A stretch of DNA of 64,000 nucleotides from Mimachlamys varia (lineage: Eukaryota; Mollusca; Bivalvia; Pectinida; Pectinidae): the NCBI GenBank assembly GCA_947623455.1, contig OX392533.1, positions 30,564,229 to 30,628,228 on the forward strand, read 5' to 3'. Positions within the stretch are counted from its first letter, which is position 1, and every line of letters starts with the position of its first letter. Below the pieces are notes generated by a model. It was not told the DNA's origin and made no database searches. It saw nothing but the letters and a program-made list of their open reading frames with translations. A program made the position numbers and the translations under genes. Below, in pieces: positions 1 to 11,500 of the stretch.

Positions 1-284
1 ACTTCCAGGGTCACAGAAGTTGAAGGTGTAGAAAAAATATAAAATCTTATGAATAACCAAGATACTAGTAGGTACCTGTGCCAGGTAGTGTGGTTTAAAG
101 AAATGACTTTGACCTACAACCTTCACCAATAAATAATGTTACATTTCATTATCAAATGTAAATAAATTAACATTTTAGCATGATATCAGCATCCTGGACA
201 CACTGTGGGACAGTCGAACTACATGGTCTGCCTTAGCGATCAACTAATTTTAAAGTGATAACTATAACATGTAAAGTAGGACTA

Positions 285-345
285 GAAGACTGTGAAGTAA
301 CAGTATTACAGTTTGAGGTCCCGGGTTCGATTCCAAGGCTAGTAC
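285..345 (+). repeat. tRNA-like SINE fragment (B-box)
   Basis: GGTTCGATTCC at 324-334 is a perfect pol III B-box within 'ggtcccgggttcgattcc'. No convincing A-box, cloverleaf or CCA-end structure could be drawn around it, so this is a SINE remnant and not a tRNA gene. The rest of 1-540 shows nothing recognisable. Confidence 0.5.
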
Positions 346-540
346 CTCTAAATATAACTTTCAAAACACTATTATATTTCTTTTCTTTTCTTTATTTTGC
401 CTTTCATCTTCATAATGAAATGTTCCGCATTGTATTGTCTCTTTTGGAAGTGATACAGGGATCCATTATCAAGCTTTGCTCTACTATAATGTCAACTTGC
501 GACAGAAGCAATCTTTGAACTTTTTCTAAATTTGAAAGGT

Positions 541-842
541 GCATCAGATGTGTGTGTTACGTCATATTTTATGATAGGGGGTGGACAACTCTGCTGGTGG
601 ATTGTTTAGTCTCGAGGTTTTCTAGGGCCTCCATAGCCACAGTTTTCTCATTTGAGTAGTGACACGGTACATAATATACACATTTTCGTAGTACATAATT
701 TGAAATTATACAGAACAAGTTTAATCTTACTTCAAAAGTCATAGTTTAAAGGGGTTTTATGCACCTGACCCTTCTGCTTCTACATTAGTTTAGACATTTT
801 AGATTCCCAGGTGCAGAATGTGTGTGTGTGTTACGTCTAAAT
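541..842 (-). repeat. Family 2 repeat copies (one fragment plus one longer copy) in the last visible intron upstream of gene A exon 888
   Basis: 655-800 is the reverse complement of the 3' half of the copy at 4811-5075 (tagaagcagaagggtcaggt). Both this block and 541-590 end in the family's 'tgtgtgttacgtca' terminus. The insertion ends about 45 bases before the acceptor of the 888 exon. Confidence 0.65.
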
Positions 843-887
843 GCATTGGTATGTTGATAAGCATGTTTTGTTTTTTTCTAAACCCAG

Positions 888-1704
888 CACTCAAGTCATT
901 TGTGCGTGTAAACAAGTCTTCGGAATGTGAGTCTTCCCTGACGATGATACAAAGTAAATGCGAGATTGAAGCTTTGTTCAATGTGAAGGTCCCATTGGTT
1001 CCAAGGGAAACGATGGACACACGGATAGACGCTCAGACAAGGTACGATTGACAAAAAGAATTCCAAACATGTCGTGGGCATGTGAAATCCTGGATTATGG
1101 GTACACTGTACCGTACCATACGGCGAATGAATATATATGTCACACGGCACACTTGTCAATCGCTTAGTGCACGTATGTACTCAGGGAGAAAGGTTACCAA
1201 CAAATATCAACGAAGTTAAACAAAAATTGAAATACTCAAAAAACGAAATTGAAAAAATGAAACTCTTCAAAACTGATCATATTCATACATGTAAAAGCTT
1301 TTCAGTTATTAAAAATTATGTTGGTTGCCAGACACAATTGCTCAAATAATTTTTGCAAAATTTCGTGTTCACGTTTGAATACAAGATATTTTATTTCAAT
1401 TTTTATATTCGATATTTTACATAATAACTTATGCTGTTTGGCCTACAATACACTCTTGATAAATGCAGCAATTAATTTGTTTTTGTGAGACACCAATAAA
1501 TAATGCACTCTTGTCTTAATTTTACGCAGAAGAAGCGTTGCAGCCATTCGGTGTGCCCTATCCAGGTTGAAAAGTCTAGCTCCGGCTTGTGGAAGTTTGA
1601 AAGACATCAAGACGTACCAACTGGTGTCGGAGCTGATACAGAAACAGCCATTCAAGCTCCGAGGGGATGTGGATTTTGAAACTTTTTCTGACGTCATGAC
1701 TTAA
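888..1704 (+). CDS. Gene A: 3' part of a secreted Cys-containing orphan protein (last two coding exons)
   Basis: Two coding exons are visible: 888-1041 (acceptor AG 886-887, donor GT 1042-1043) and 1530-1704 (acceptor AG 1528-1529, stop TAA 1702-1704). The first needs one base from an upstream exon and ends in phase 2. The second accepts phase 2, so the join is in frame and rebuilds an Arg codon. The 107 complete codons align end to end with the last two exons of gene B: shared motifs are FVRV(N/D)KS, VPL.P.(E/Q)T, A(A)IRCAL, K.Y..VSELI..QPF and a closing F.TF. Four cysteines are in register with C111, C122, C158 and C170 of gene B. Upstream exons, including any signal peptide, must lie left of the window, since 1-887 holds only repeats. 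I do not recognise the family; a soluble secreted helical protein is inferred from gene B. The + strand carries this gene although the opposite strand is also partly open. Confidence 0.8.
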
Positions 1705-2019
1705 ATGGGTTTTTTTTTTCATCGGAGACCATCACATGCTTTTGCCTTATCTTCAAAATATAAGAAACAAAAAAAATGCAACCTGTGTTCAAATCTGTGT
1801 GGCAAAAGGTTTCAGCGATAATCAGAAATATCGTTAACCTATTTTCTTCGGACGATGACGTTTGTATTGTGTGTTTTCATATCTATGTTATGCTGTCTAA
1901 TATATGTTGATTAGTAGTAAACACATATCATCATTTTAATTCTTTTGTTGTTTTTTAAAGTTAACACGAATATTCTATGTCATTTGTATCGGTTCGTCAT
2001 GTTAATATTTTGTTAAATA
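1705..2019. other. Gene A 3' flank, nothing recognised
   Basis: AT-rich sequence after the gene A stop codon. It probably includes 3' UTR, but no AATAAA lies close to the stop. The first clear one is near 2500, beyond a retroelement copy. Confidence 0.4.
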
Positions 2020-2449
2020 CTTTTCGTGATAGATGTCGACTGCTGACGAACAAACTTACGGCACAGGGATTCGGGAAATACAGGTTGATGAAGACTATAG
2101 ACAAGTTTTATGTTCGCCATCTTTATATCATCGAGAAATATTCTGTATCTTTGTGTGATATGAAGATGGACGTTTTTGAGTTTGCTTGTTAGTGTGTTTA
2201 CTTGTTGTGATGACAATGATGACTCGGTTCTCATTCTGAGGATTGATGCTTACTTGGATGTGACCACGATTTACATGGCAGGTGTCGTCGATGAAGCAGA
2301 AGACCTTTACTCTTCCAGAACACCTGGTCTTATTCTCTTGTGCTTTTACGAGAGTCTCCATGTAAATCTTTCCTTTGTTCCTATTTTGCCCCTAATTTAA
2401 TCGATTTTGAGTTCGGATTATGGTTTTGTTGACGCTTTGGTATTCTCTG
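2020..2449 (+). mobile_element. Family 1 retroelement copy, 5'-truncated
   Basis: The copy begins near gatgtcgactgctgac, inside the C-terminal coding part seen also at 27160-27250, and ends at ttgacgctttggtattctctg. It lies just downstream of gene A. A second copy in the opposite direction follows 190 bases later, giving an imperfect inverted pair. An AATAAA at about 2500 just beyond it might serve gene A. Confidence 0.75.
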
Positions 2450-2636
2450 TTGTTTTTTTTCTAGCTGTATCCCTCATTCATGAAAAATACACGAGTACAA
2501 TAAAGCTGATAAAAGACACATTCTTATTTTTTTCTCGGTTTAATCATGAATAACACATCATAATCATGAAAAAATAATGACAGAAGGTGTTGATACTGGA
2601 AATAAATTAAAGAATATCTAAGCAGTAACAAAATCG

Positions 2637-2920
2637 TATTCCGAACTCAAAATCGATTAAACCAAGGCGCAAAAATATGAACAAAGTACAGATTTACATG
2701 GAGACCCTTGTAAAAGTACAAGAGAATAAGACCAGGTGTTCCGGAAGAGTAAGCGTCTTCTTTTCATCGACGAAACCCGTCATGGAAATCTTTGTCACAT
2801 CCAAGTAAACATAAAGTTCTCAAAATGAAAACCGAGTACCATTGTCAATCACAACAAGTAAGCACACTAATGAGCATACTCAAAATCGTCCATCTTCATA
2901 TCACTTAAAAATAGTTTGTA
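2637..2920 (-). mobile_element. Family 1 retroelement copy in opposite orientation
   Basis: Starts at its 3' side with ccgaactcaaaatcgattaa and runs through the shared block aataagaccaggtgttccgg to tcgtccatcttcatatcac. It mirrors the copy at 2020-2449. Confidence 0.75.
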
Positions 2921-2959
2921 TAGTTATTGTCCGCAAATCGCTTTAGAGTAGCCTTTTCG

Positions 2960-3300
2960 AGCTAGATAGGTATTGGTTTGGTTTAATTGTTTTTATGTCC
3001 TATTAACAGCCAGGGTCGTTTAAGGACGGCCTCCTGGTATATGCGATGTGTTAGGGGGCTTCGGTATGTTCACGTTAGCCTCCTTGCACAGGGGCGAACG
3101 CTCAACGGTCAAAGTTGAGGTAGTGTCAAGGTGTCATCACAACAAAAACAGAAACGAAACCACACCTGAGGACCAAAGTGAATATCAATCGGGGATTGAC
3201 CATAAAACCCCGAAAATAGTTTCATCTTCAACCAATCAAAATACCAAAGAATTGAATGTAAAACATGTATTCTTTCTGCTCACAATGATAATGGTAAGAT
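2960..3300 (+). repeat. Dispersed bivalve-type repeat
   Basis: Contains 'cctattaacagccaggg' followed by 'tttaaggacggcctcc', a phrase I associate with a very abundant dispersed repeat of bivalve genomes. The boundaries are approximate and no coding potential is evident. The identification rests on memory of that phrase. Confidence 0.5.
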
Positions 3301-3539
3301 AGATTACAAGACTCATCTATTCCCATAGGTTGTAGGGTAGGGACAACGCGAGGGACTGGTTATCAAAAACATCATCTTTGTCACATCTGTGGTGAATGAC
3401 ATGTTAGTTACCAGGGTATATATCACTATCACGCATCTTAACATTTACGCGAAAAGGGGGCCCGTTTATAGATATGTCATTCACCAATTGCTATAGTTGG
3501 GATCACTATTTACCTACATATAATAATTACAAGGACCCT

Positions 3540-4045
3540 GTTACTTTGACGTTTGGTCAGTTGACTCCTTGTTTAAATTCTGATCAAATTTCTGCACAAT
3601 GTCATAACAAATTGTTCATCGGTACAGAGCTATAAGACCTTGAAATTTGACCTGGTGACCTTAACCTTTTGGTCAGCTCACTCCTTGTTTAATTCGAACC
3701 AACTTTATTTCATAATGTCATCACAAAAAGTTCATCAGTACAAGAGGCCAACGGGCACATCTGGGTCTAAAGAAGAAGAAGATTGTTTAAATAAAACCAA
3801 GTTACAATTATCGTCCAATTAAAATGAACAAATTATATCCAAAAGTGTAATTTTCCTATATAAACTTTTGGAAACTTCACCCTCTCCCCATTGGGGAACC
3901 TTACATCTTTGGCTATTTCATTCAAATTGGTTAATGGTTTTTAGAGAAGTCGAAAATGTAAATTGTATACGGACGGACGACGCCCGACGACGAACAAAAG
4001 GCAATGAAAAAAGGTCACTTGAGACTTCGTCTCAGGTGACCTATA
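3540..4045 (+). repeat. Dispersed repeat ending in a perfect-stem hairpin
   Basis: Two ~116-bp copies of a 'ttttggtcag(c/t)' unit lie at about 3548 and 3664, followed by a segment with cggacggacgacgcccgacg. The end is a 14-bp stem with a 3-base loop at 4012-4042 (AGGTCACTTGAGAC / TTC / GTCTCAGGTGACCT, one G-T pair). The hairpin looks like an element terminus rather than a transcription terminator. Confidence 0.6.
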
Positions 4046-4474
4046 AATGCTTATATTCTAACAATAGTAGGTGCTGTCAAACTCAACCTGACTGCAGTAA
4101 ATATTGAACTAAAAGTTTTGAGTCAGAAAGAACTCTTACAAAAATCGTAAACAAATTTGACTGGAGATTGACAGAGTTCCGAGTTAGGCTATGCCCTAAA
4201 TAATTAAAAATCTCAACTTCAATCAGCTTTTGAATGTATCAGTGGAGCGTCACCAAATCAAAACTCAAAAAAAAAACCTTCATTTTATCATGATGAATCA
4301 ACATACCAAATTACATTTCAATATTTTTATTTATTGAATAGAAAATGCTCAAAAAAAAGGGTTTGACTTCTTCGATTGACAACACTTAATGGAGGCTCAA
4401 AACCGATTTTTTTATTGTTTCAAACGTGTTCCCCTGCCGAAAATACATCGGAAATAAAAATACATTTAGCTATG

Positions 4475-4630
4475 ACGTAACACACACATATGCTGCAACT
4501 TTTTAATTCAGTTATAGATACAGTATGTTTCGTCCTCCTAGGACTCTTCAGTGATGCTAAAGACCAAATGGTGGTAATCAAAAAAACTAATGTAGAACAG
4601 CTTGTCATGTCTCTCAAGAAATGGCAGAGA
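4475..4630 (+). repeat. Family 2 dispersed repeat, copy 1
   Basis: Starts with gacgtaacacacacat and contains the phrase 'tcgtcctcctaggactcttc'. The same repeat recurs at 4811-5075 (+), 25425-25630 (+), 36285-36440 (+), 655-842 (-), and as fragments at 541-600 (-) and 28970-29015 (-). It is non-coding, about 260 bp when longest, and unclassified. Confidence 0.7.
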
Positions 4631-4810
4631 TATGACCAATATGGTTTCTCGCCCGACAGTAAATTTTGGGTATGCCGGAAAAATTCTATAGGGATTTCGA
4701 GAATTTTATTTTGGAAGCCTAGAACCTATATTTCCATATAAATGTGTTTTCCCCTATACGTATAAATGCATACATCTTGGGCCCAGCCCCTAGAGTATAT
4801 ACAAACAAAT

Positions 4811-5075
4811 GGCGTAACACACACATGTGCTGCACCTTTGAAATTTAGTAATAGATACAGTATGCCGAAAAAATGTATTAAACTGCACCATACAGCTGTT
4901 TTGTCCTCCTTGGACTCTTCATGCTTGGGACCAAAAGGTGGGGATCCAAAATATCTAAACTAATGTAGAAGCAGAAGGGTCAGGTGCGTAAAACCCCTTT
5001 AATTTATGAATTTAAAAGTAAAATTAAACTTGTTCTGTATAATTTCAAATCGTGTACTACGAAAATGTGTATACA
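4811..5075 (+). repeat. Family 2 dispersed repeat, fullest copy
   Basis: Runs from gcgtaacacacacatgtgc through ctccttggactcttc and gaagcagaagggtcaggtgc to a tail ending gtactacgaaaatgtgtata. Its 3' half is the reverse complement of 655-800. No open frame is preserved between copies, which argues for a non-autonomous element. Confidence 0.7.
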
Positions 5076-5439
5076 AAGTAAAGTATCGGTATTAATTCTC
5101 TGTTGTAAATATAGAGTACACAAGGCAGAGGATTATCAATTGGTAGGCTTTGAGCTTCGCTTATTTTCCAATCCTCTTAGTATCAAATTTGGGAATGTTG
5201 TTTAATATGTACATGTCAAACAAAAATGATACTTAAACTTTACTGGACGAATATGTAACATTGTATTTGTAGAAAGAATATCGTACAAATAGAAACGAAC
5301 ATCCAGCATTCAAAACCAAATGATATAATCAAAATCTAATTATGTCAATCATATCCTATTCCCATCACCTATTATATCAATCAAAAACGAATTATTACAA
5401 TAATCAAGTCATTACATTTTGTGAAATAAGTACTGAATA

Positions 5440-5588
5440 AATTGCCATGTAGACATTTGGCTCCCACGTGTCCATCATTAGTACGGGCGACTTTCATTGG
5501 CTAAAACAGAACGCTAGGCGTGGCTTTATCATGTAGCAGACGATACGACAGCTGGCATCACTAAGCAGACGACAACCACATTGTCAAC
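5440..5588 (+). promoter_or_regulatory. Putative promoter / 5' leader of gene B
   Basis: The 150 bases before the start codon at 5589 are less AT-rich than their surroundings. They contain an inverted CCAAT box (CATTGG near 5494) and a weak TTTATC that could stand in for a TATA box. No precise transcription start can be read from the sequence, so this is positional inference. Confidence 0.3.
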
Positions 5589-8500
5589 ATGATTCTGTTT
5601 GCAGCAATTGTGATAGGTAAGCTTTCGTTTAATTATGCTGAAATTTGGTTTAGAAACACTTATCTGTATTTATCCTTTGTCATTCTGCTTTTAAAAGTCT
5701 ACACAATTTTTGATATCATATTGCATGCATCTTAACAAGCATCTTGAAATAATATTGTTGAATGGGTATGTTCGCTGGTATAAATTAGTGTTATTTTGTA
5801 CAAGTGATGTTTATAAGAACTACATGAGGAGGGGATGAGGGAATGAAGGAGAAAAGAGCCAAGATGAAAATTCCAAATGTATGACAAGCATAATTCACCC
5901 TAAGCACTTACTGTTGTCCGCGCAAAGATATTGTTTATTTTGCATAATAAGTAAAAAAAAATAAATCAATAAAAATATATATTAAATTATAAACGTTTTT
6001 TTAATCTCAAATATCATCATTCATTCACCTTATATCCAATAATAATGCTTAGCAGATATGCAGTATTCCTGTACAGAATACAATATGTTAAATTTAATAC
6101 TGAAAGATAATTTGATTAATTCGTCAAAAACAACAGAAATAAAAAACAAACAAAAAAAACGAAAATCATAAAAACTAATAGAAAATTAATGGAAACTTAT
6201 AGGTGTAGCTGATATGTCGCTAGCCTTCCCAGAAAGGAACTGTAACAGCGCTTCAAGGCTCGAATTGGCATTTCGCCTAAACAGACAGGAAGTACCAAGG
6301 AGTTCATTCAGTGAGAGGATGAGACTTCTTACAATTGACATCGAAGAAATACTAAACAAAGACGACTTCCTTTTCCTACTAGGAGACATGTGCGAGTAAG
6401 TTTGGACTATCCGCGTACAAGTTCGTTTATTGTGATCGACTTGAATGTTGTGATAGACTTGTAGTGTTTCGAACATGTTATCAATATTTACACAATTTTA
6501 ATGTTTCGCCCCAGCACTCCAGTTTCCTTCTTGCTGTGAACCATTGATTAGGTCATGGGAATGTCTCCAATAGTGCAGTGCTGCCTATGCTAGTTTTGAC
6601 ATGTCTCTTTCCTCATGGGTTAGTTTTCACCTAAGGATTAACTTGAATCTATTTTTTATGTTATGGAGGTATAGCACACAAAAAACGGATTGTACTCTAA
6701 ATAAACCGCGAATCAGTTTATGATGAGAGTACACTCCGGTTTTTTGTGTTTTAACCCAATAACATAAAAATAGATTCAAGTTAATCCTTATAATTTAATT
6801 TATACCCTGTGAAAATTAACATTATTGGTGGACTCTTTTCTCTTACAAATTAATACGCTGCAACATCAACCAATCAAAAGCGATGTTTTAAACGGCGACG
6901 TCATTTTTAACGTTATGAGCTGATAACATAACGTTTTGAACCAAAGAAAATGCTTGTTTCAAACAAAATTAAATTATTTAAGCATTTCATAAATAAATGA
7001 GAAAATATTGTGGTCAGTTTATATGATAACAAAAATGATCATGTAGGTTGTGTCGAAAATGGACGTACTGGTCATGTTATCGGTACATATTTTGCCATAT
7101 ATAATTAAATATTTTGACGCTTTGGCTTCTTGCATTTACAAGGTTTCTTGTAATAATATACCGGACCGCACTGGCCAAATGATTAAGGCGTTAGACATTC
7201 TGCAATATGTACCAATAGCCAAGCTAGTTGTCAGGTACTAGTGGGAGGTCGGTGGTCTTTCTTATGGTACTCCGGCTTTACTGCAACATCACCAAAACCA
7301 GGCTTGTCCTTTAAAGACCTTACATTGTAGCTGTCAATGACCCATTAAACATAAATAAATGAAACACTATTTGTCTGACTGAGAACCAAAGTTATTAGAA
7401 ATATATTTTAAACGCCCAATATACGTAACTTCAGGAAAGTTTTCGTGATTCTGAAAAATTCTGAAAAAAATCCAGTTTATAACCATGCAAAAATAATCCT
7501 AACACGAAGCAAACCCGAGCGGTAACTAACAAGAAAGTCTTGACAGAAACGTCCAAAGAATTGAGAATAATTCAGGTGGGGCCCACTTCAACAACAAACC
7601 GAGGCGAGAAGACGGTTCAAAATGGACGCGTGTTTACAAATACCAAGTTTCAACTGCTGCTGTACCGGTAATCGCGTAAGAATTCATTTTTAATATTTCT
7701 GATATCAGTTAATCTTAACTAAATCTATAAATGTAATCTGTTATTAGGCTTGATTCTCGCTTCAAGATTTACCGAAAGTTACATATATAGGGCCTTTAAT
7801 AAGACATTATTACTAGCGTGAGATAATGTACAAGTGTTTTACAGTTAACAATGGATTCACTGATCTGAGATGATCGATGGTTCAAAGCACTTCCTATATC
7901 AAGTGCGAATTATATTTGTAGGGAAACTGAATTCGAATCAACAATGGTTCCTGAGGGGTCAAATTTGCAGTCAAAAATTAAACTCGTGAACACTTTGGTT
8001 TGGATTACAAAATGTTGCATAACATTATTTAACTCATATACACTAGCGTGGGAAGACAGGGAGAAAAGCCTGCTGTGCACAGTTCAGGTCATAAAAATCA
8101 CAGCAGTAACAACATTACTTAAGACTACATAAACTGCAAACAAAATCCGTGTCCTTATTAAAAATACGTCCATGACGTCACAGAGAATATTATTTGGAGC
8201 TACAAAATTAGAAGAGCGAAATATTTTTTTACATAAATCAAACATATTTAAATTTCAAATATAGCAGCAGAACCGTTTATCTTTTCGCTCTGACTGATAT
8301 GACACGACCCATATTTAATGGATAAAAAATAATGATTGCAGCGTAAATATACAGTAGTTTGGCATTTTGAAGGCCCGACGGCCTTTACATTCATACTCAT
8401 AATGAGGGATAATTCTTTGTAAATTTTAAACTGTCAGCTGCGGTCTGGCATCTGTAATAAGTCCCGACATCGTGGTAGGACGGTGATTAGTATGCAGTGA

Positions 8501-11500
8501 GAGTAAATAAAGGCGTCTAAGGCCACAGACCACATTAATTGTCCTATATGTTCTGACCAAAGATACTCATTTCGACAGTTGCACCAATCAGGTATGTGTT
8601 CTACCATAGTACATTGTTATGTTCTGAGTCGAGTATTTGGAGTGGTTGTCTGGCATTCTACCACAACATGTAGCCTTTCATCATTGGGTCGTGGGTTCGA
8701 GGACTACGCAGGGAAGTCGCCTGCTTCTGACTGCACGTCGCTCGTTCCCGGCTTCCCTCCGTCTGAAAAAGCTGGCGGATACGGCATGGAACAAAATTTC
8801 AAAAGGATCTTTGCTATTTCCTTTACACCCAAACATATCACACATTTACATAATTATCAAATCTGATTTATGGAGTAAAATAGTTTGCGACGTCACACGT
8901 TCAATAAGCAACTTATTTTCAATCCAATATTTCCAATCAGTCCAGTTAGAGTAAAGCCTACATTATATCGTGAAAGGGATACACTTTTCCAAGATGAGAA
9001 AGACGCTGCGTTTCATACTCTTTTATCATATGACTGACCCATGATACCATGCCATACGGCCGTGTCAAACATATGGTATTATACAGGTGTAATAAAATTT
9101 AAAGGAGCTGCTATTGATCAAAACCGCGGGAACATATTCCGAGGCCAAGGCAGGAAAACCTTTTGCTACCACATCCTCTATTTATTTTTAAACGGATTTG
9201 AAAGATTTGTCATTGTTTTTTTTTCTTTTTCATTCAGAGTTGCTCTTACGTATAAAAAAACTGAAACTACGTTGATTGCCCGGAACGACATCACTATGAT
9301 TGGAGTACTTTAATTTTAGCCTGTGTAGAGTCACCTGATAATTTGAGGTTCTTATATACCGCCATTTTATAACCTGACGGTCGCCTAAAAGCGGTTCACA
9401 AATTATTATCCACGGTTATAGGGCCTTAGCAACTAGCCAATGTCGTTCTCAACTCCCTAGGGGAGGTATACAGCCGGTGCTGCCATTTCGGCGCTCATAG
9501 CTAGCATTCTACAATTTCTACCACTGCCAAACCACGTACTCATGTACAGCTGAGCAGACAGGAACAAGTGGAGTAAAGTATCTTGCCTCTTGATAACACA
9601 AATTCGTATTTAAAGAGTTTCGTTCAGAGTATGAATGTTATATGATAAATTCAATGGTACCCTCGTGGACTGTTAATGCATATGACATATTTAATTTGTT
9701 TAAGTCATTCAATGAATTAAAATTACACTCGACTAAACACTTATGTCGGACTCTGTATGCTCAATAATACATATTCAAGTCTATGTTGTAAACAAATGAC
9801 CCAATCTCATTTCTCTCATGTCTGTTTGGGACGAAGATAGTGTTTGGACTTGATCCAAGTCATACTGACCTTAGATATTCTTTGTTATATAAAGGAGCCG
9901 ACGACTGACTTTTAATTGGCTGTTCCGAGAAATAGATAGAATTTGTCCCCAGTCTAGCACAATCAGGAGCCATCTAACACCTACCGGCGCTGTGTGTAAT
10001 CCAAATGGCACCGTCAGTGATCTCACGCGGACAGGTAAGCCCCGATATACATATATATCAAACTCAAAATTCTCTATCTGTTTTGCATCAAAGGATAGTA
10101 TTCAACATGATTAGCACGTTTGGTAAAATAGATTCTGACAATTATATACACGTCTAAACGAACGCTTACAACAAATTCATGGTAAAACCGTCGTTATTTT
10201 TGTCATTTCATGGCATATCAAGAGCCATATCATCTGTATACACATATAACGAAATATGCTTTAATGAACTAATTTCCTTGATCCCAAGAGATTTGTCATA
10301 GACTTTCCCGAAAGTGTTGTTATTCCCCTTAATAAACCACAATATGGTGGATACAAGATGGACTTCCTGGATGTGTTTTTGTTGTGATTTGACGTCATGT
10401 GACAATCGGATGACGTAATTCCCATTATGACGTCATAAATTTCCTTCAAAATACTTCCCAGGGAAGATTCACTTTGAGATTGGCCCTTAAACGTGTTTTA
10501 CTGTTTTCACTTAGCCTTTTGATAATAAGATATTATTTAACTGGCCAAGCAGAGAGCTGGTTCCGTTAATGACAATGCTTTCTCTATGCAGAAAGAACGT
10601 TTGGCTTGATTACTGTTATATACAAGGATATGTTACGTTACTGGTCAGCTTTGTTTTACCTGTGCTATAAAAAAGCAAATATAATTTTATCCCGAGAATT
10701 GATATAGCATGCAGCATACTACTAAGAGACATTCAATTGTACCCTTCTAATAGCAAGATAACGCTGACCTACTATTGATTTATTATGTGAAATGCAAATA
10801 TTTCATAAAAAAAACCATTTCCCAGCAGGCAGTACTTCTAGTATAGGTATTGGCATTTGTTTATAAAATTAGTAAAGATTGCTTATATACAAAAATAGTT
10901 TGTAATCACTGTTGAACAAATGAATTTAGTTCTAAAGCAAAATAAAATGTTTATGCTATTATAGGACGTAATTGATGGTGTCTGAATTACATAATTTGCC
11001 AATAAAAAAAAATATCATTATACAACTCTCAGTCATATATCTGAAGAAGAAAATGTGCGCCTTCCCGCATATCATAATATCTACCTAGCCACTCGCTTAG
11101 CCATGTGTCCGAGTTGATACAAACTATTTTATATAACAAATGTACAACAAAATGTTTATTTTTATTGTATTGTTCATGATAGATTAATCTGTTATTGTAT
11201 TCAGCCCTCCGCACGTTTGTGCGCGTGGACAAGTCATGTACTCCTGACTACACTGAGATACTGAACAACTGTGAGACGGATGCGAGGTTTGGTGGGGTAG
11301 ATGTCCCTCTTTTCCCAGAGCAAACATTGGAAACAGACATAATCGAGAGTACAATGTAAATATCACACAATGAATCAGACATTATCGAAATGCAATGTAA
11401 ATATCACATAGTGAATCACAAACATTATCGAAAATTCAATGTAAATATCACAATAAAATTCAAAAACTAATCGAAATACAATGTAAATATCACAAAATGA

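Noticed and set aside
324..334. tRNA gene suspected from a perfect B-box (also at 40243 and 58439)
   Set aside because: No cloverleaf can be drawn and similar flanks recur, so these are SINE remnants.
6186..6476. 96-codon - strand frame over gene B exon 2
   Set aside because: It is the shadow of exon 2 on the opposite strand, which has correct splice sites and phase.
7624..7668. Met-led Cys-rich stretch MDACLQIPSFNCCC with a GT donor, gene B intron 2
   Set aside because: No partner exon and incompatible phase with gene B; probably chance.
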